Shown here: in pieces, positions 42,607-51,932 of the stretch | Layout: each line of letters opens with the position of its first letter | Position numbering within the stretch: position 1 is the first letter of the stretch | Assembly (NCBI GenBank): GCA_016191085.1 | Contig: JACPPJ010000075.1 | Span: 1 to 57,176 of the forward strand | DNA length: 57,176 nt | Direction of reading: 5' to 3' | Source of the DNA: Acidobacteriota bacterium | Lineage (GTDB): Bacteria > Acidobacteriota > Terriglobia > 2-12-FULL-54-10 | Translations under genes and position numbers: made by a program | Notes under the pieces: model-generated | Told to the model about the DNA's origin: nothing | The model's database searches: none | Seen by the model: the letters and a program-made list of their open reading frames with translations, nothing else

Positions 42607-43002
42607 ATGCGAGCACAACGTTTCAACATAGACCAAGAGCTTTACCGCCTCCACGCCGATATGTGCAAGGTGTTTTCCCATCCTACAAGGCTGCAAATTC
42701 TCAACGTCCTGCAGGAGCGGGAAACCACTGTCTCCAATCTAGCCGAGCGGCTTGGGATCGCTATCGGCAACTTGTCGCAGCACCTGAATATGATGAAGCA
42801 GCGGCGCGTGCTCGTGTCGCGCAAGGGCGGGAACAACGTGTACTACCGGCTGGCCAATCCCAAGATGCTGAAAGCGTTTGATTTGATCCGGGAAATTCTG
42901 CTGGAACAGATGCAACACGAAAGCGCCCTGGTCCGGCACCTGGAGCGTACACAGCGGCTTCAGGGAAAAATGGGGGAAGAGGAAAAAGGGGACAGCCTGT
43001 AG
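42607..43002 (+). CDS. ArsR-family winged-helix transcriptional regulator
   Basis: The 131-residue protein has a winged helix: ADMCKVFSHPTRLQILNVLQ, ERETTVSNLAERLGIAIGNL (recognition helix SQHLNMMKQRRVL), then SRKGGNNVYYRLANPKMLKA as the wing. A C-terminal helix with basic residues follows. The conserved arsenic/metal CxC motif in helix 3 is absent (the helix reads TVSNLAERLG), so it probably senses something else. A single Cys sits in MCKVF. A CTATAG dyad upstream is a likely operator. It is convergent with the EntE-like gene, across a repeat. Confidence 0.85.
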   Translation: MRAQRFNIDQELYRLHADMCKVFSHPTRLQILNVLQERETTVSNLAERLGIAIGNLSQHLNMMKQRRVLVSRKGGNNVYYRLANPKMLKAFDLIREILLEQMQHESALVRHLERTQRLQGKMGEEEKGDSL

Positions 43003-43008
43003 ATTAGG

Positions 43009-43179
43009 GCCGCAGAGTTTGCCAAAGCGGGTAGCGGGTAGTGCAGAGTTGGGTTTGTTCAAACTCTGCGGCTCGTTGTTAGGCACACACCGCCTTATCC
43101 ATCAATCGTGTGGTCTCGCCTGCTGGTCCACCGGCGCAAATTGGATTAAGGCCGCAGAGTTTGCGAAAGCGCAAACTCT
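43009..43179. repeat. GCCGCAGAGTTTG repeat cluster between arsR and the EntE-like gene
   Basis: GCCGCAGAGTTT (43009-43020) pairs perfectly with AAACTCTGCGGC (43061-43072). The same GCCGCAGAGTTTG motif recurs at 43151, where AGAGTTTGCG (43156-43165), loop AAAG, CGCAAACTCT (43170-43179) is a perfect 10-bp hairpin. It lies at the 3' ends of both convergent genes and may terminate either. Confidence 0.6.
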
Positions 43180-43188
43180 ACGCTACTA

Positions 43189-44859
43189 CTACCGTACTGC
43201 GCCCAGCTTTCCTTCGGCTCTCAGCTTGTTGGCGATTTGATCCCGAAGATCTTTCTTGGCTATTTTCCCTACGCCCGTCAATGGAAACGAGGGCACGACC
43301 TCCAGGCGCTCCGGCAGCTTGAACTTGGCGATCCGCTTCTCCATTAGAAACTCGTTCAACGCTTCCAGCGTGAGATCGTGACCCGGCTTGGGCACGATAA
43401 ACGCGCAGGTTCTTTCTCCCATGACGGGGTCGGGCATTGCCACTACCGCGGTCATGTAAACACCTTCGTGGCCTAGAATCAGGTTTTCGACTTCTTCCGC
43501 GCTGATCTTCTCGCCGCCGCGGTTGATCATGTCTTTCCGGCGCCCTTCAACGACCAAGTTGCCTGTGGGGTGCATGCGCACCATATCGCCGGTGCGATAG
43601 AAGCCATCGGTCGTAAATGCTACACGGTTGTGCTCCTCCGCTTTGTAATATCCGCGGACGGTATAGGGGCCTCGGGTAATCAATTCGCCGACTTCTCCTG
43701 GAGGCACGTCCTTATCGTCGTTATCGACAATGCGGATTTCATCGGCGGGCGAAACGGGTCTCCCTTGCGTATCGCGAATCACCTCTTTGGGGTCGTCCGG
43801 CCGGGTCTTGTTGCTCAATCCTTCGGCCATGCCGAAAGCCTGTCCCAGGATGAGAGAAGGCCACTCCGCCCACGTCTGCTCTACCGTTTCCGCCAGCATT
43901 TTTTGCCCCGCCATATACATGTATCGCAGGGACCTGAGGTCGTACTTCCGTCTGGCCGGAGAATTGAGCAAGTTAATCAGCATCGCGGGACTCAACGTAA
44001 CGTAGGTAGCTTTGTGCCTTTCAACAGACTCGAAAAAAGATTCCGGGTCCGTCGAGGAGCACATCACAGTCCGTCCTCCGACAGCCACGGTGCCCACCAG
44101 ACCCGGCTGGCCCAGCGGGGCGTTGTGCGCCGCCGGCAGCACGATTAGCGGGACAGTGTTCGAGTCCCACCCCAGGACTTTGACGTTTTCTTGGGCGTCA
44201 TAGATATACTCGGCGTGAGTGCGGGGTATCAGTTTCGGGATGCCCGTCGTGCCGCCTGAAACCAGGAAAAAAGCCACGTCAAACGGATCGGGACGAAACT
44301 TGGCCAGATAGTCGGATGGATAGCGATCTTCGAGTGGCATTTCCAACCACGGACCCATATATGAAACCCCGGTTGCGCTCCCATCGCCGACCGCCACCAG
44401 GTACTCTAGAGTGGGAATCTCGGCTTGTAGTTCTTTCCCCATCGTCAGGTAATCAAATTTTCGGAACTGCGGGGCGAAAAAATACCCTCGGGCCTCTGTC
44501 AGCATGGCGAAATACGACAACTCCGTGTGACGATGCTGGAAAAGACACATCACGGGTAGCACGCCGATCTTTAGTAGAGCGAAAAGCAGAACGTTGAACT
44601 CCCAGATGTTCGGAACCTGCAGTAAAACGATATCGCCGGATTTGAAACCGTGGTCCAACAAATGCAGCGCCAAACGATCGGATAGGAGATTCCACTCCGA
44701 ATAAGTAAGCGTGCGCGATTGGTCGGTAACGGCCGCGCGTTCAGGAAACGCCCACGCGGTTTGCTGCAACAGTTCGCCGAGCGTCTGATCCTTCCAGTAA
44801 CCGCGGCAAATATACTCCCGCTTAAATTCCTCAGGAAACGGCGTACAACCTTCGAGCAT
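43189..44859 (-). CDS. Acyl-adenylating enzyme, 2,3-dihydroxybenzoate/salicylate-AMP ligase (EntE/DhbE) type
   Basis: The enzyme family activates an aromatic or other carboxylic acid with ATP. The 556-residue protein opens like EntE/DhbE (FPEEFKREYICRGYWKDQTL). The P-loop-like motif is FFLVSGGTTGIPKLIPRTHA; then GQAFGMAEGLSNKTR, the ATP-binding FYRTGDMVRMHPTGNLVVEG and RRKDMINRGGEKISAEEVE. The C-terminal lysine is in PLTGVGKIAKKDLRDQI. No entA, entB, entC or carrier-protein genes are near, so siderophore synthesis is not supported; activation of an aromatic acid for degradation or modification is equally possible. The start has GGGAGAGAGA upstream. Confidence 0.83.
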   Translation of the reverse strand: MLEGCTPFPEEFKREYICRGYWKDQTLGELLQQTAWAFPERAAVTDQSRTLTYSEWNLLSDRLALHLLDHGFKSGDIVLLQVPNIWEFNVLLFALLKIGVLPVMCLFQHRHTELSYFAMLTEARGYFFAPQFRKFDYLTMGKELQAEIPTLEYLVAVGDGSATGVSYMGPWLEMPLEDRYPSDYLAKFRPDPFDVAFFLVSGGTTGIPKLIPRTHAEYIYDAQENVKVLGWDSNTVPLIVLPAAHNAPLGQPGLVGTVAVGGRTVMCSSTDPESFFESVERHKATYVTLSPAMLINLLNSPARRKYDLRSLRYMYMAGQKMLAETVEQTWAEWPSLILGQAFGMAEGLSNKTRPDDPKEVIRDTQGRPVSPADEIRIVDNDDKDVPPGEVGELITRGPYTVRGYYKAEEHNRVAFTTDGFYRTGDMVRMHPTGNLVVEGRRKDMINRGGEKISAEEVENLILGHEGVYMTAVVAMPDPVMGERTCAFIVPKPGHDLTLEALNEFLMEKRIAKFKLPERLEVVPSFPLTGVGKIAKKDLRDQIANKLRAEGKLGAVR

Positions 44860-45200
44860 TCTCTCTCCCTGGTTCTGGAGCGTAGCCGACGGCGAAAATC
44901 GGAGGCTTCTAGTCCAGAATCACTGCTTTCTTTTAGGCGAAAAGCATACGCCCTCGCCCCCATTGTTTCAATCGGGTACGGGATTATGTGTGGCGGTTCG
45001 AGCTTGTCAAGCGCGATGGCTGCGCGCGGGGACGAAGCGTTCTTTGGCGATGCAAAAACCCTCTGCACGCTAACGCGTCTCGTCGGGGAACCGTCGAAGC
45101 GAAGCAACCATAAGTAGCGACGGAGCTCCGGGTCGGCCGCTACACGTCTGGATAGCCCTATGCCTCACCACGGCACAATACCGTGCTGTGCGCCACCTTG
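44860..45200. other. Intergenic region with no recognised gene
   Basis: Upstream of the EntE-like gene and downstream of the FxLYD protein. Frames here have no family features. Only short imperfect inverted repeats (for example CACGGCA...TACCGTG near 45170) were seen. Confidence 0.5.
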
Positions 45201-45593
45201 CTATTTTTTCCGCACGTCTTTGACAGTCAGCGGCCCGCCAAAGAGGCTTACGAACCGGAAGCTGAAACCTCTCACATCGGGGCTGGCCTTGGTGCTGCAC
45301 TTGAACTCGGAACTATTGTTAGGCTTCAACGGATCAACGTCCAGCCTTCCCTCTTCGGTGCGGACGGTTTTCCCGCCGCCGTTCTGAAAATCGCAGTAAA
45401 CCGTGATGCCGCTGAGGTCCTTCGTTGCGACGTTTTTCACTTGTCCAACGATGTTGATGGTGGTTTGCGTCGCCGAACCCTTAGCGTCCAACAGTTCAAG
45501 CGAAGGTCTCTGCGCGAACCCATTCGCGGCGGCGAATGAAAACACACTCATTATTGCAAATACGGGAATCCAACCTGGGACCAAGACTCTCAC
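45201..45593 (-). CDS. Secreted protein with an FxLYD-like domain
   Basis: The 130-residue protein starts with a signal peptide (hydrophobic PVFAIMSVFSFAAANGFA, cleavage near AQR). The rest resembles the FxLYD domain: INIVGQVKNVATKDLSGITV (the G-x-V-x-N pattern) and YCDFQNGGGKTVRT, then VDPLKPNNSSEFKC. Such domains are found on bacterial secreted proteins of unknown role. The GTG at 45593 has AGGAGGCAG upstream. Confidence 0.6.
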   Translation of the reverse strand: MRVLVPGWIPVFAIMSVFSFAAANGFAQRPSLELLDAKGSATQTTINIVGQVKNVATKDLSGITVYCDFQNGGGKTVRTEEGRLDVDPLKPNNSSEFKCSTKASPDVRGFSFRFVSLFGGPLTVKDVRKK

Positions 45594-45780
45594 TGTTCTG
45601 CCTCCTAGTCAGCAATCTATGTTCGGGCTCCGGTGCGCTCCAATACCGCGGGATGCCCGCTCTGTCTCCGCGCAAAGTGACAGCCGTCACTTTGGGTAGC
45701 GGGATTTTTCAGTTAGAATAAAAAACTTATCCAGAACTGATCCTGAAGCCCTGTTCCTGCTCCTGGATTTTGCCAAATAT

Positions 45781-47175
45781 ATGCCAAAAGAAACTTTGCC
45801 CTTAGAGCAACCGCCTGCGACACTACAGCGTACGGCGGGGCCGTTCGTGGCGATCTGCCTTGTCATAGCGAACGTCATAGGTGCGGGCATCTACACCACT
45901 CCCGGCTTTCTGGCGCGCGATCTGGGCAGCCCTTTCGCAGTGCTTTCCATCTGGATCATCGGTGCCATTCTAGCACTAGCGGGCGCTCTGTCATACAGCG
46001 AACTGGGTGCGGCGTATCCTGAAGCGGGCGGCGAGTACATCTATTTCCGCGAAGCGTTTGGCCCGCTGTGGGGATATTTGAGCGGCTGGACCAGCTTCTT
46101 CGCGGGGTTCTCAGCGCCTGTCGCCGCGGCGTCCATCGGCTTCGCCGCTTATCTCTCCCACTTCGCCCCGCAGGTCGGACCGGGGCGGGTATTGGGGACC
46201 ATCCCGCTGGGTGGGTGGGCGCTACAGATCACGGCCGGACAGATTGTGGCGCTGGCGGCCGTGTGGGCGCTCTCTTTCGCGCACATCACCGGCATGCGCC
46301 GCGGCGGGCAACTGCAGATTCTATTGACGGTTGCCAAGGTTGCTTCTATTGCCGCTTTGATCGTCCTAGGCCTGTGGCTTGGCAACGGCAGTTGGAACAA
46401 CTTCCAGTCCGGACCGGAGGGCTTGGTGCCGCCCGGAGCCATGCGCAACGGCGCCATCTCGCTGATCTTCGTTCTGTTCTCGTATAGCGGCTGGAATGCA
46501 GCGGCTTATATCGCCGGGGAAGTTCGCCAGCCGCACCGTACGCTTCCGGTCTCGCTGCTGACCGGCACCGCCATAGTCACGGTCCTGTACCTCGGATTGA
46601 ACACCCTTTTTCTGTACGGACTGGGAATCAGTGGAATGAGCGGCGTCCTGCAAGTGGGCGAGAAAGCGGCCCTGGCGATGTTTGGCCCGGTCGCTGGCGA
46701 TCTGGTGGCGGCCATGATGGCGCTCTCGATCCTGGCATCCGCAAGTGCAATGATCGTGGCCGGACCGCGCGTCTATTTCGCCATGGCTTTGGACGGATTG
46801 TTTCCCAAGAGAGTCGCTGCCATTCATCCGCGCTACGGCAGCCCGGCGGTTGCCATTGTGTGCCAGGGGGTGTGGAGTTCGGTCCTGATTCTCAGCGGTA
46901 CCTTCGAAGCCTTGATCGTCTACTCAGGATTCGTGCTGGTCTTCTTCTCCGCGCTGGCCGTGGCGGCGTTGCTGGTCCTGCGCGTAAGGCGTCCGGAGTT
47001 GCCGCGACCGTTCAGGGTGCCGCTGTATCCGTGGACTCCTCTGTTGTTCATCGGATTCTCAGTTTGGATTCTGCTGTACACCGTTTGGGGCAGGCCCATT
47101 GAAGCTTCACTGGGAGTTCTGACTGTCTTATTGGGATTACCGCTGTATTTCTACTGGACCAGAAAAGCAAGATAG
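45781..47175 (+). CDS. APC-superfamily amino acid permease
   Basis: The 464-residue protein has twelve predicted membrane helices. The first carries the APC unwound helix motif (VIANVIGAGIYTTPGFLARD, G-x-G-I-Y). AGALSYSELGAAYPEAGGEY and FREAFGPLWGYLSGWTSFFA follow in helices 2-3. No regulatory domain is attached. Such permeases import or exchange amino acids with protons or other amino acids; the substrate is not readable. The ATG at 45781 begins a hydrophilic N-terminus. It stands between unrelated genes. Confidence 0.88.
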   Translation: MPKETLPLEQPPATLQRTAGPFVAICLVIANVIGAGIYTTPGFLARDLGSPFAVLSIWIIGAILALAGALSYSELGAAYPEAGGEYIYFREAFGPLWGYLSGWTSFFAGFSAPVAAASIGFAAYLSHFAPQVGPGRVLGTIPLGGWALQITAGQIVALAAVWALSFAHITGMRRGGQLQILLTVAKVASIAALIVLGLWLGNGSWNNFQSGPEGLVPPGAMRNGAISLIFVLFSYSGWNAAAYIAGEVRQPHRTLPVSLLTGTAIVTVLYLGLNTLFLYGLGISGMSGVLQVGEKAALAMFGPVAGDLVAAMMALSILASASAMIVAGPRVYFAMALDGLFPKRVAAIHPRYGSPAVAIVCQGVWSSVLILSGTFEALIVYSGFVLVFFSALAVAALLVLRVRRPELPRPFRVPLYPWTPLLFIGFSVWILLYTVWGRPIEASLGVLTVLLGLPLYFYWTRKAR

Positions 47176-47250
47176 TATTTTTTACCAGCCCGGAAAATCT
47201 TCCAGAGTAACCCGCGAATGCTTTCACGCCGGGGTGTAAAGGACAAGACG

Positions 47251-47300
47251 ATCCACAGACTCCGCCGATTACGCCAATTGATCTGCGCAATCTGCGGATG
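47251..47300. repeat. Copy of the CGCAATCTGCGGAT repeat family
   Basis: ATCCACAGA, then GATTACGCC and TGCGCAATCTGCGGAT, shares its segments with the hemH-hemG intergenic repeat at 16050-16114. It lies upstream of the HMG-CoA-lyase-like gene, which begins 42 bases later. Confidence 0.55.
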
Positions 47301-47342
47301 GTCTTTGCTCCTCCGCGTTGTTGCGTGAGATTCGAGCGCTGA

Positions 47343-48236
47343 ATGGAAGACGTGAAACTGATCGAATGCCCGCGTGACGCATGGCAAGGCCTGCCGAACA
47401 TCATTCCAACTGAATCGAAAATTGCATACCTGCGCGCACTGTTGGACGCTGGTTTCCGGCACATTGACGCGGTCAGCTTCGTCTCGCCCAAATATGTTCC
47501 GCAGATGGCGGACAGCGAATGCGTCATGGAGTCTCTCGCCCAGCAAGTGGCAGCCACCCGCGCAGAGATTATTGGAATCGTAGTCAACGAGCAGGGATTT
47601 CGTCGCGCCTTGGCTACGCCGGGCGTCACGACGATTGGGTATCCTTATTCCATCTCGGAGCGCTTTGCACGGCAGAACGCGAATATGTCGTTACAGGAGA
47701 CGCGGGAATTTGTAGCGCGCATGGCACGCGAGGTTGGGAAGCAGAAAGCCAGCCGGCGTGATGGCGGTCCGGATCTTGTGATCTACATTTCGATGGCATT
47801 CGGTAATCCCTACGGTGACCCCTGGACACCCGATTTGGTCGCCGAGACCGCGAAATGGTTGCATACCACGGGCGTCGATGCCATATCACTGGCCGACACA
47901 GTAGGACGAGCTGAACCGCAGCAGGTTGGCGATTTGTTTCGCGCGACGCGGCAGGCTGTGCCGGCAATGGAGATCGGACTGCATCTGCACAGCCGTCCGG
48001 CTAACGCGGCTGAAAAGGTTGTTGCAGCGTTCGAGACAGGCTGCCGCCGCTTTGACTCTGCTCTTACGGGCTTGGGTGGATGTCCGTTCTCGGGCGACGA
48101 ACTGGTGGGGAACATCCCAACGGAGATTGTGTTAACAACGCTTGCTGCATTAGGTGTCTCCGCGGGCATAGGACCGGCCGACCTGGAGAAGGTGCTGAAC
48201 GCGACCCAACAAATCCGCGCCCGATATGCGCATTAG
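47343..48236 (+). CDS. mvaB: HMG-CoA lyase-like enzyme
   Basis: The family cleaves 3-hydroxy-3-methylglutaryl-CoA to acetyl-CoA and acetoacetate at the end of leucine breakdown. The 297-residue TIM-barrel protein starts with IECPRDAWQGLPNIIPTESK (the R-D that binds metal and substrate). It has HIDAVSFVSPKYVPQMAD, the HLHSRPANAAEK metal histidines and the signature ALTGLGGCPFSGDELVGNIP with the catalytic cysteine (GGCPF). Other DRE-TIM enzymes are close, so HMG-CoA itself is likely but not certain. The enoyl-CoA hydratase gene follows 41 bases later and the two are probably co-transcribed. Confidence 0.83.
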   Translation: MEDVKLIECPRDAWQGLPNIIPTESKIAYLRALLDAGFRHIDAVSFVSPKYVPQMADSECVMESLAQQVAATRAEIIGIVVNEQGFRRALATPGVTTIGYPYSISERFARQNANMSLQETREFVARMAREVGKQKASRRDGGPDLVIYISMAFGNPYGDPWTPDLVAETAKWLHTTGVDAISLADTVGRAEPQQVGDLFRATRQAVPAMEIGLHLHSRPANAAEKVVAAFETGCRRFDSALTGLGGCPFSGDELVGNIPTEIVLTTLAALGVSAGIGPADLEKVLNATQQIRARYAH

Positions 48237-48277
48237 GGCGACCAGCGATCGGCGGAATTGCGGAACTAGGACGAAAC

Positions 48278-49063
48278 ATGGCCTATCGAACACTGCTGCT
48301 GGAATCCTCCGACGAAATCGCCACAATCACGTTGAACCGGCCTGAAAAACGCAACGCGCTGACGCAGGAGATGATTGATGAACTGGTGAGTGCGTTGTGG
48401 CAAGTGGAATCGAGCCCGACGCGGGTGCTGATTCTCACCGGCTCGGGCGACGCATTCTGCGCCGGAATGGATCTGGAAAGCCTGCGCGCGCTGAACTCTC
48501 AGTCAGTGCCTGATGCTGTCGAGGATTCGCGGCGTATCGCTAAAATGTTCCGCTTGCTGAACACGTTCCCCAAGCCCCTGATAACGGCGGTGAACGGCGC
48601 GGCTGTGGCGGGCGGATGCGGCATTGCCACGATTACGGATTTCACCATCTCCGTTCCGGAAGCCAAGTTCGGTTACCCGGAGGTCCGCATCGGATTCATC
48701 GCTGCAATCGTCTCTGTCTTTTTGATTCGCCAGGTGGGCGAGAAGCGCGCTCGCGATCTACTGTTGACCGGCAGACTGCTCAGTGCCGAGGAAGCATGTC
48801 GCATCGGGCTAGTGAACGAGATTGTCCCGCGAGAAAGGCTGCTCGAGCGTGCCCAAGAGCTTGCCGATCATCTGCTGACGGTGAGTCCCACGAGTCTGGT
48901 TTACACGAAACGGCTCTTGCGGGAATTCTCCGACGATGAGATCAACCGCGAGATCGAAGTCGCCATCCAGGAGAACGCGCGTATTCGTTCCACTGCCGAT
49001 TTCCACGAGGGTGTGGCGGCTTTCCTGGAAAAAAGAAAGCCGACGTGGCGAGGTACTGCGTAG
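48278..49063 (+). CDS. Enoyl-CoA hydratase/isomerase (crotonase family)
   Basis: The 261-residue crotonase has TITLNRPEKRNALTQEMIDE near the start, the oxyanion-hole segment GDAFCAGMDLESLRALNSQS and AAVAGGCGIATITDFTISVP, and then EAKFGYPEVRIGFIAAIVSV. Next to an HMG-CoA-lyase-like gene it could be the methylglutaconyl-CoA hydratase of leucine catabolism. The ATG at 48278 is chosen; an upstream open frame overlaps the lyase gene and lacks crotonase features. Confidence 0.85.
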   Translation: MAYRTLLLESSDEIATITLNRPEKRNALTQEMIDELVSALWQVESSPTRVLILTGSGDAFCAGMDLESLRALNSQSVPDAVEDSRRIAKMFRLLNTFPKPLITAVNGAAVAGGCGIATITDFTISVPEAKFGYPEVRIGFIAAIVSVFLIRQVGEKRARDLLLTGRLLSAEEACRIGLVNEIVPRERLLERAQELADHLLTVSPTSLVYTKRLLREFSDDEINREIEVAIQENARIRSTADFHEGVAAFLEKRKPTWRGTA

Positions 49064-49079
49064 CATGGCCTCGCGGGCT

Positions 49080-50312
49080 TTAACGTTCGCCTGAGGATCG
49101 TGTAATGCCGGCGAGCATCAGTGTAGCGACTAATATCCGTTTGAGTCCGAGTTCGCGGCCTTGCGGGTCGTACCACTCGTTCGCAGTGTGAGCATCCCCG
49201 CCGGTTCCGCCGCCGCCGGTGGTGATTGTCTCAATGCCAAGCGAGAGCGGAATATTGCCGTCCGTAGAAGACGTCTCAAAGCGCGTCTCGACGCTGAAAT
49301 ACTGGTCTACATCCCGGATGATCTGCAAAATACGCGCGTCCGCCGGAAGTTGCGCTGCGGGGCGGTCTCCGATAGGGACGATTCGGTATTCGAGCTTGCC
49401 GTCACCGCGTTGGTTCTCCGCTTCCACGGCTGCGCGCATAATGGTTTCAATCGATCCTGTGAGGCGCTGAAGTTCACAGGCTTCCGTAGAGCGCACGTCG
49501 AGCTTCATCCATGCCGAATCGGGGATTACGTTAACGGCGGAACCGCCGTGAATGAGACCCACGTTCATCGTAGTGCGCGGGCGGGAGGGCAGGGGAAGAC
49601 GGCTCAGTTGCGTAACGGCGTCGGCGAGCGCGTGAACGGGGTTGACGCGCCCGAAATCGCTCCAACTGTGCCCACCCGGTCCGCGCACCTCAACGCGAAA
49701 GCGGCGGCTGCCCAGTCCTGCCGTGGCGGTGCGCTGTATAGATGCGCCGTCGATCACCAGCACGGCTTTGGTTATACGGCAGAGCTCCTTTTGGGAGAAG
49801 ATCCGGCGCATACCGCAAAGGTCGCCCTCGCCCTCCTCGCCTACTGTGGCGGCAAACAGCAGAGACAGCCCTGTAGCGACCTTGCTCTCCTGGAGAGCAG
49901 CGGCTATTCCGACGAGTGCCGCGAGACCCGCGCCGTTATCCGAGATTCCCGGCGCGCAAAACCTTCCATTCACCGTCTGCACTTTCACAGGGGTGCCCGC
50001 CGGGAAAACGGTGTCGAGATGCGCTGCCAGCAACACAAAGTTGGCGTCCGCGCCGGGACGCTCTGCAAGCACGTTTCCTGCTGCGTCCACGCGGACTCGC
50101 TGCAATCCGAGATCACGGAACTTTTGAGCCATGTATTCAGCGCGGGCTGATTCGAGAAAGGTCGGTGCGGGAATCTCTGTCAGAGAGACGTGTACACGGT
50201 CGAGCCAATCGAGGCGCGTGTCGAGGAACCGGACAGCGTTGATCCAGCCGGGCCCTGCCGTGATCTGCTGCAGTGAGGCGACAGCTTGGAGTTCGCTGCT
50301 GGGCTGTGGCAT
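49080..50312 (-). CDS. M20-family metallopeptidase (aminoacylase / tripeptidase-like)
   Basis: M20 enzymes are zinc-dependent peptidases or amidases. The 410-residue protein has the first metal motif LLAAHLDTVFP (H-x-D), the bridging aspartate in CAPGISDNGAGLAALVG, the catalytic EE in ATVGEEGEGDLCG and the late histidine in GGDAHTANEWYDPQG. Between them is a lid/dimerisation domain with RVEVRGPGGHSWSDFGRVNP. Family members near it include PepT-like tripeptidases. No secretion signal is present, so it acts in the cytoplasm. The start has GGAG upstream. It is convergent with the enoyl-CoA hydratase gene. Confidence 0.88.
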   Translation of the reverse strand: MPQPSSELQAVASLQQITAGPGWINAVRFLDTRLDWLDRVHVSLTEIPAPTFLESARAEYMAQKFRDLGLQRVRVDAAGNVLAERPGADANFVLLAAHLDTVFPAGTPVKVQTVNGRFCAPGISDNGAGLAALVGIAAALQESKVATGLSLLFAATVGEEGEGDLCGMRRIFSQKELCRITKAVLVIDGASIQRTATAGLGSRRFRVEVRGPGGHSWSDFGRVNPVHALADAVTQLSRLPLPSRPRTTMNVGLIHGGSAVNVIPDSAWMKLDVRSTEACELQRLTGSIETIMRAAVEAENQRGDGKLEYRIVPIGDRPAAQLPADARILQIIRDVDQYFSVETRFETSSTDGNIPLSLGIETITTGGGGTGGDAHTANEWYDPQGRELGLKRILVATLMLAGITRSSGER

Positions 50313-50381
50313 CGTGCCGCTTCTCCACCGCCGCCTAGTCGGATCACCGCGGCGCGCTGAGGCATCCGTTCTTAGAACTTC

Positions 50382-50669
50382 TTAGAACTGCAGTGTGCCT
50401 GACCGGGGCGTGAAACCCGGGGCGGGGAGATAGATCGTATGACAGTGCTCACATCGATAGACCTCGGCATTTGGTCCGAACTGCCGCTTGACGTCCTCGC
50501 CGTAACCGTACCAGCGTTTCAGATGCCCGGCGCAAAGTTTCCCTTTAGCGTCTTTCTCATTACATGCCCGTTGATGGGGCAGGCGCGTCTTGACCTTCGG
50601 GACTTGCTGGGCGGGAGCGGGCGCTGCTGCCGGTTGGGGTGTTTCCATAGCTGTAGGGGCATCCGTCAT
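50382..50669 (-). CDS. Small hypothetical protein with a possible zinc site
   Basis: The 95-residue protein has a Pro/Ala-rich N-terminus (PQPAAAPAPAQQVPKVKT) and a C-terminal half with cysteines and histidines: HQRACNEKDAKGKLCAGHLK, then YRCEHCHTIYLPAPGF. The CxxC and nearby His residues could bind zinc. No known family is recognised. It ends 69 bases upstream of the M20 peptidase start and may share its transcript. Confidence 0.5.
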   Translation of the reverse strand: MTDAPTAMETPQPAAAPAPAQQVPKVKTRLPHQRACNEKDAKGKLCAGHLKRWYGYGEDVKRQFGPNAEVYRCEHCHTIYLPAPGFTPRSGTLQF

Positions 50670-51020
50670 CTTCGATTCGTCCTCCTCGATCTTCCGGGCA
50701 GGGCACTGCTTCTGAATGCACCAATCGTCCGGACTGCTTCTATTTTAGCTGTTAAGCTATGATTGTCTAGTGGGGGCATTCCGGGACCGCCACGGCTGAT
50801 TTCTAGAACTGGTGTCATTCTGATTACTGCATAAATGCGGCAGAAGTTGTACCACGGGAATTGCAGCGCACAGCCGGTTTCAGCTGCGGTTTTTAGGTTC
50901 CGGAGGTGCAAATGCGGTTCTTTTCAGGATTGCGCCAACACGCCTTCCAGCTCTCGCATTACTTCGAGTTCTGACTGGGGCAATTGACTGCTGTAGGCAA
51001 ATGGTATACATTCCTCTCCG
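50670..51020. other. Intergenic region with a candidate protease promoter
   Basis: TTGACT (50984-50989) and TATACA (51005-51010) precede the protease start by about 10 bases, though their spacing of 15 is short. No open frame with family features was seen in the rest. Confidence 0.35.
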
Positions 51021-51863
51021 ATGACAAGACTTCTTCTGCTTCTCCTTCTCCTTATAGCGTTTCCTGTTTTTGGTGAGTCCCCTACGCAAGAGATAAATAC
51101 AGTTTTGATGCACAGCACCTTTAAAATATTTGGTCCAAAAGCGGGCGATTCGTCGAAGATGAGTTTCGGAACCGTGTTTCTGGTTGGCAAACCCCAACGT
51201 TCGAGGCGCGGATATTCCTATAATGTGCTAGTCACCGCCGGTCATGTCCTAGATGATATAGCAGGTGATAATGCGACAATAATCTTTCGAAAGGTTAATC
51301 CTGACGGCTCTTATAGTGAGCTGGCCCAAAACTTTCCCATTCGTGACAAGGGCAAGTCACTGTACACCAAACATTCATCAGCAGATGTAGCTGTAATGTA
51401 TCTCGCAACACCACTGGCGACCCCGATAACATTAGTACCCCTGAATTACCTGGTAACAGACGACACGTTAAAGGAAATAGAATTTCATCCAGGTGATGAA
51501 GTATTTATTCTGGGCTTTCCACTTTTTGCAAATCTTCCGGGTGGCTTTCCTATCCTGAGAACTGGACGTATCGCATCTTATCCACTCGTACCGATGAGAA
51601 AGGCGAACAAATGGTACGTTGATGTATTTTTATATGGTGGCAATAGCGGAGGGCCTGTGTATTTCCGGTACGAAAACCGATTTCACAGAAATACAACACA
51701 CATCGGGAGTTGGGTTCAAGGAATAGCCGGACTAATAATTGAGCAAGCGAATTCTTCGATGTCTGAGTTTGCAGATAAACCATTAAATGTCGGACTCATC
51801 GTCCCGGCGGAATTCATCAGAGAGACTATTGAAGGATTGCCTGATCCTCCGGAAGAAAAATAA
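51021..51863 (+). CDS. Secreted trypsin-like serine protease
   Basis: The 280-residue protein has a signal peptide (MTRLLLLLLLLIAFPVFGES). The chymotrypsin-type triad is visible: H75 in LVTAGHVLDD, D122 in HSSADVAVMYLATP, and S209 in LYGGNSGGPVYF (GNSGGP). No PDZ domain is attached. It acts outside the cytoplasm. The gene and its flanks are clearly richer in A and T than neighbours, which suggests recent transfer. It lies beside an orphan antitoxin and a broken gene. The substrate is unknown. Confidence 0.8.
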   Translation: MTRLLLLLLLLIAFPVFGESPTQEINTVLMHSTFKIFGPKAGDSSKMSFGTVFLVGKPQRSRRGYSYNVLVTAGHVLDDIAGDNATIIFRKVNPDGSYSELAQNFPIRDKGKSLYTKHSSADVAVMYLATPLATPITLVPLNYLVTDDTLKEIEFHPGDEVFILGFPLFANLPGGFPILRTGRIASYPLVPMRKANKWYVDVFLYGGNSGGPVYFRYENRFHRNTTHIGSWVQGIAGLIIEQANSSMSEFADKPLNVGLIVPAEFIRETIEGLPDPPEEK

Positions 51864-51932
51864 TAACCACCAGTACGGCCACTGCGTTGCCCGCGGTGCC
51901 AAGCAGGACGTTTCCCCGGATGCATTTGTGCT

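Noticed and set aside
43009-43179. CRISPR-like array from the repeated GCCGCAGAGTTTG motif
   Set aside because: Only three irregular copies in mixed orientation, without equal spacers; it is a hairpin repeat cluster.
49161-50150. Long plus-strand open frame (329 codons) opposite the M20 peptidase
   Set aside because: It is antisense to a gene with all M20 metal motifs, has low-complexity Arg/Ala composition and no family features.
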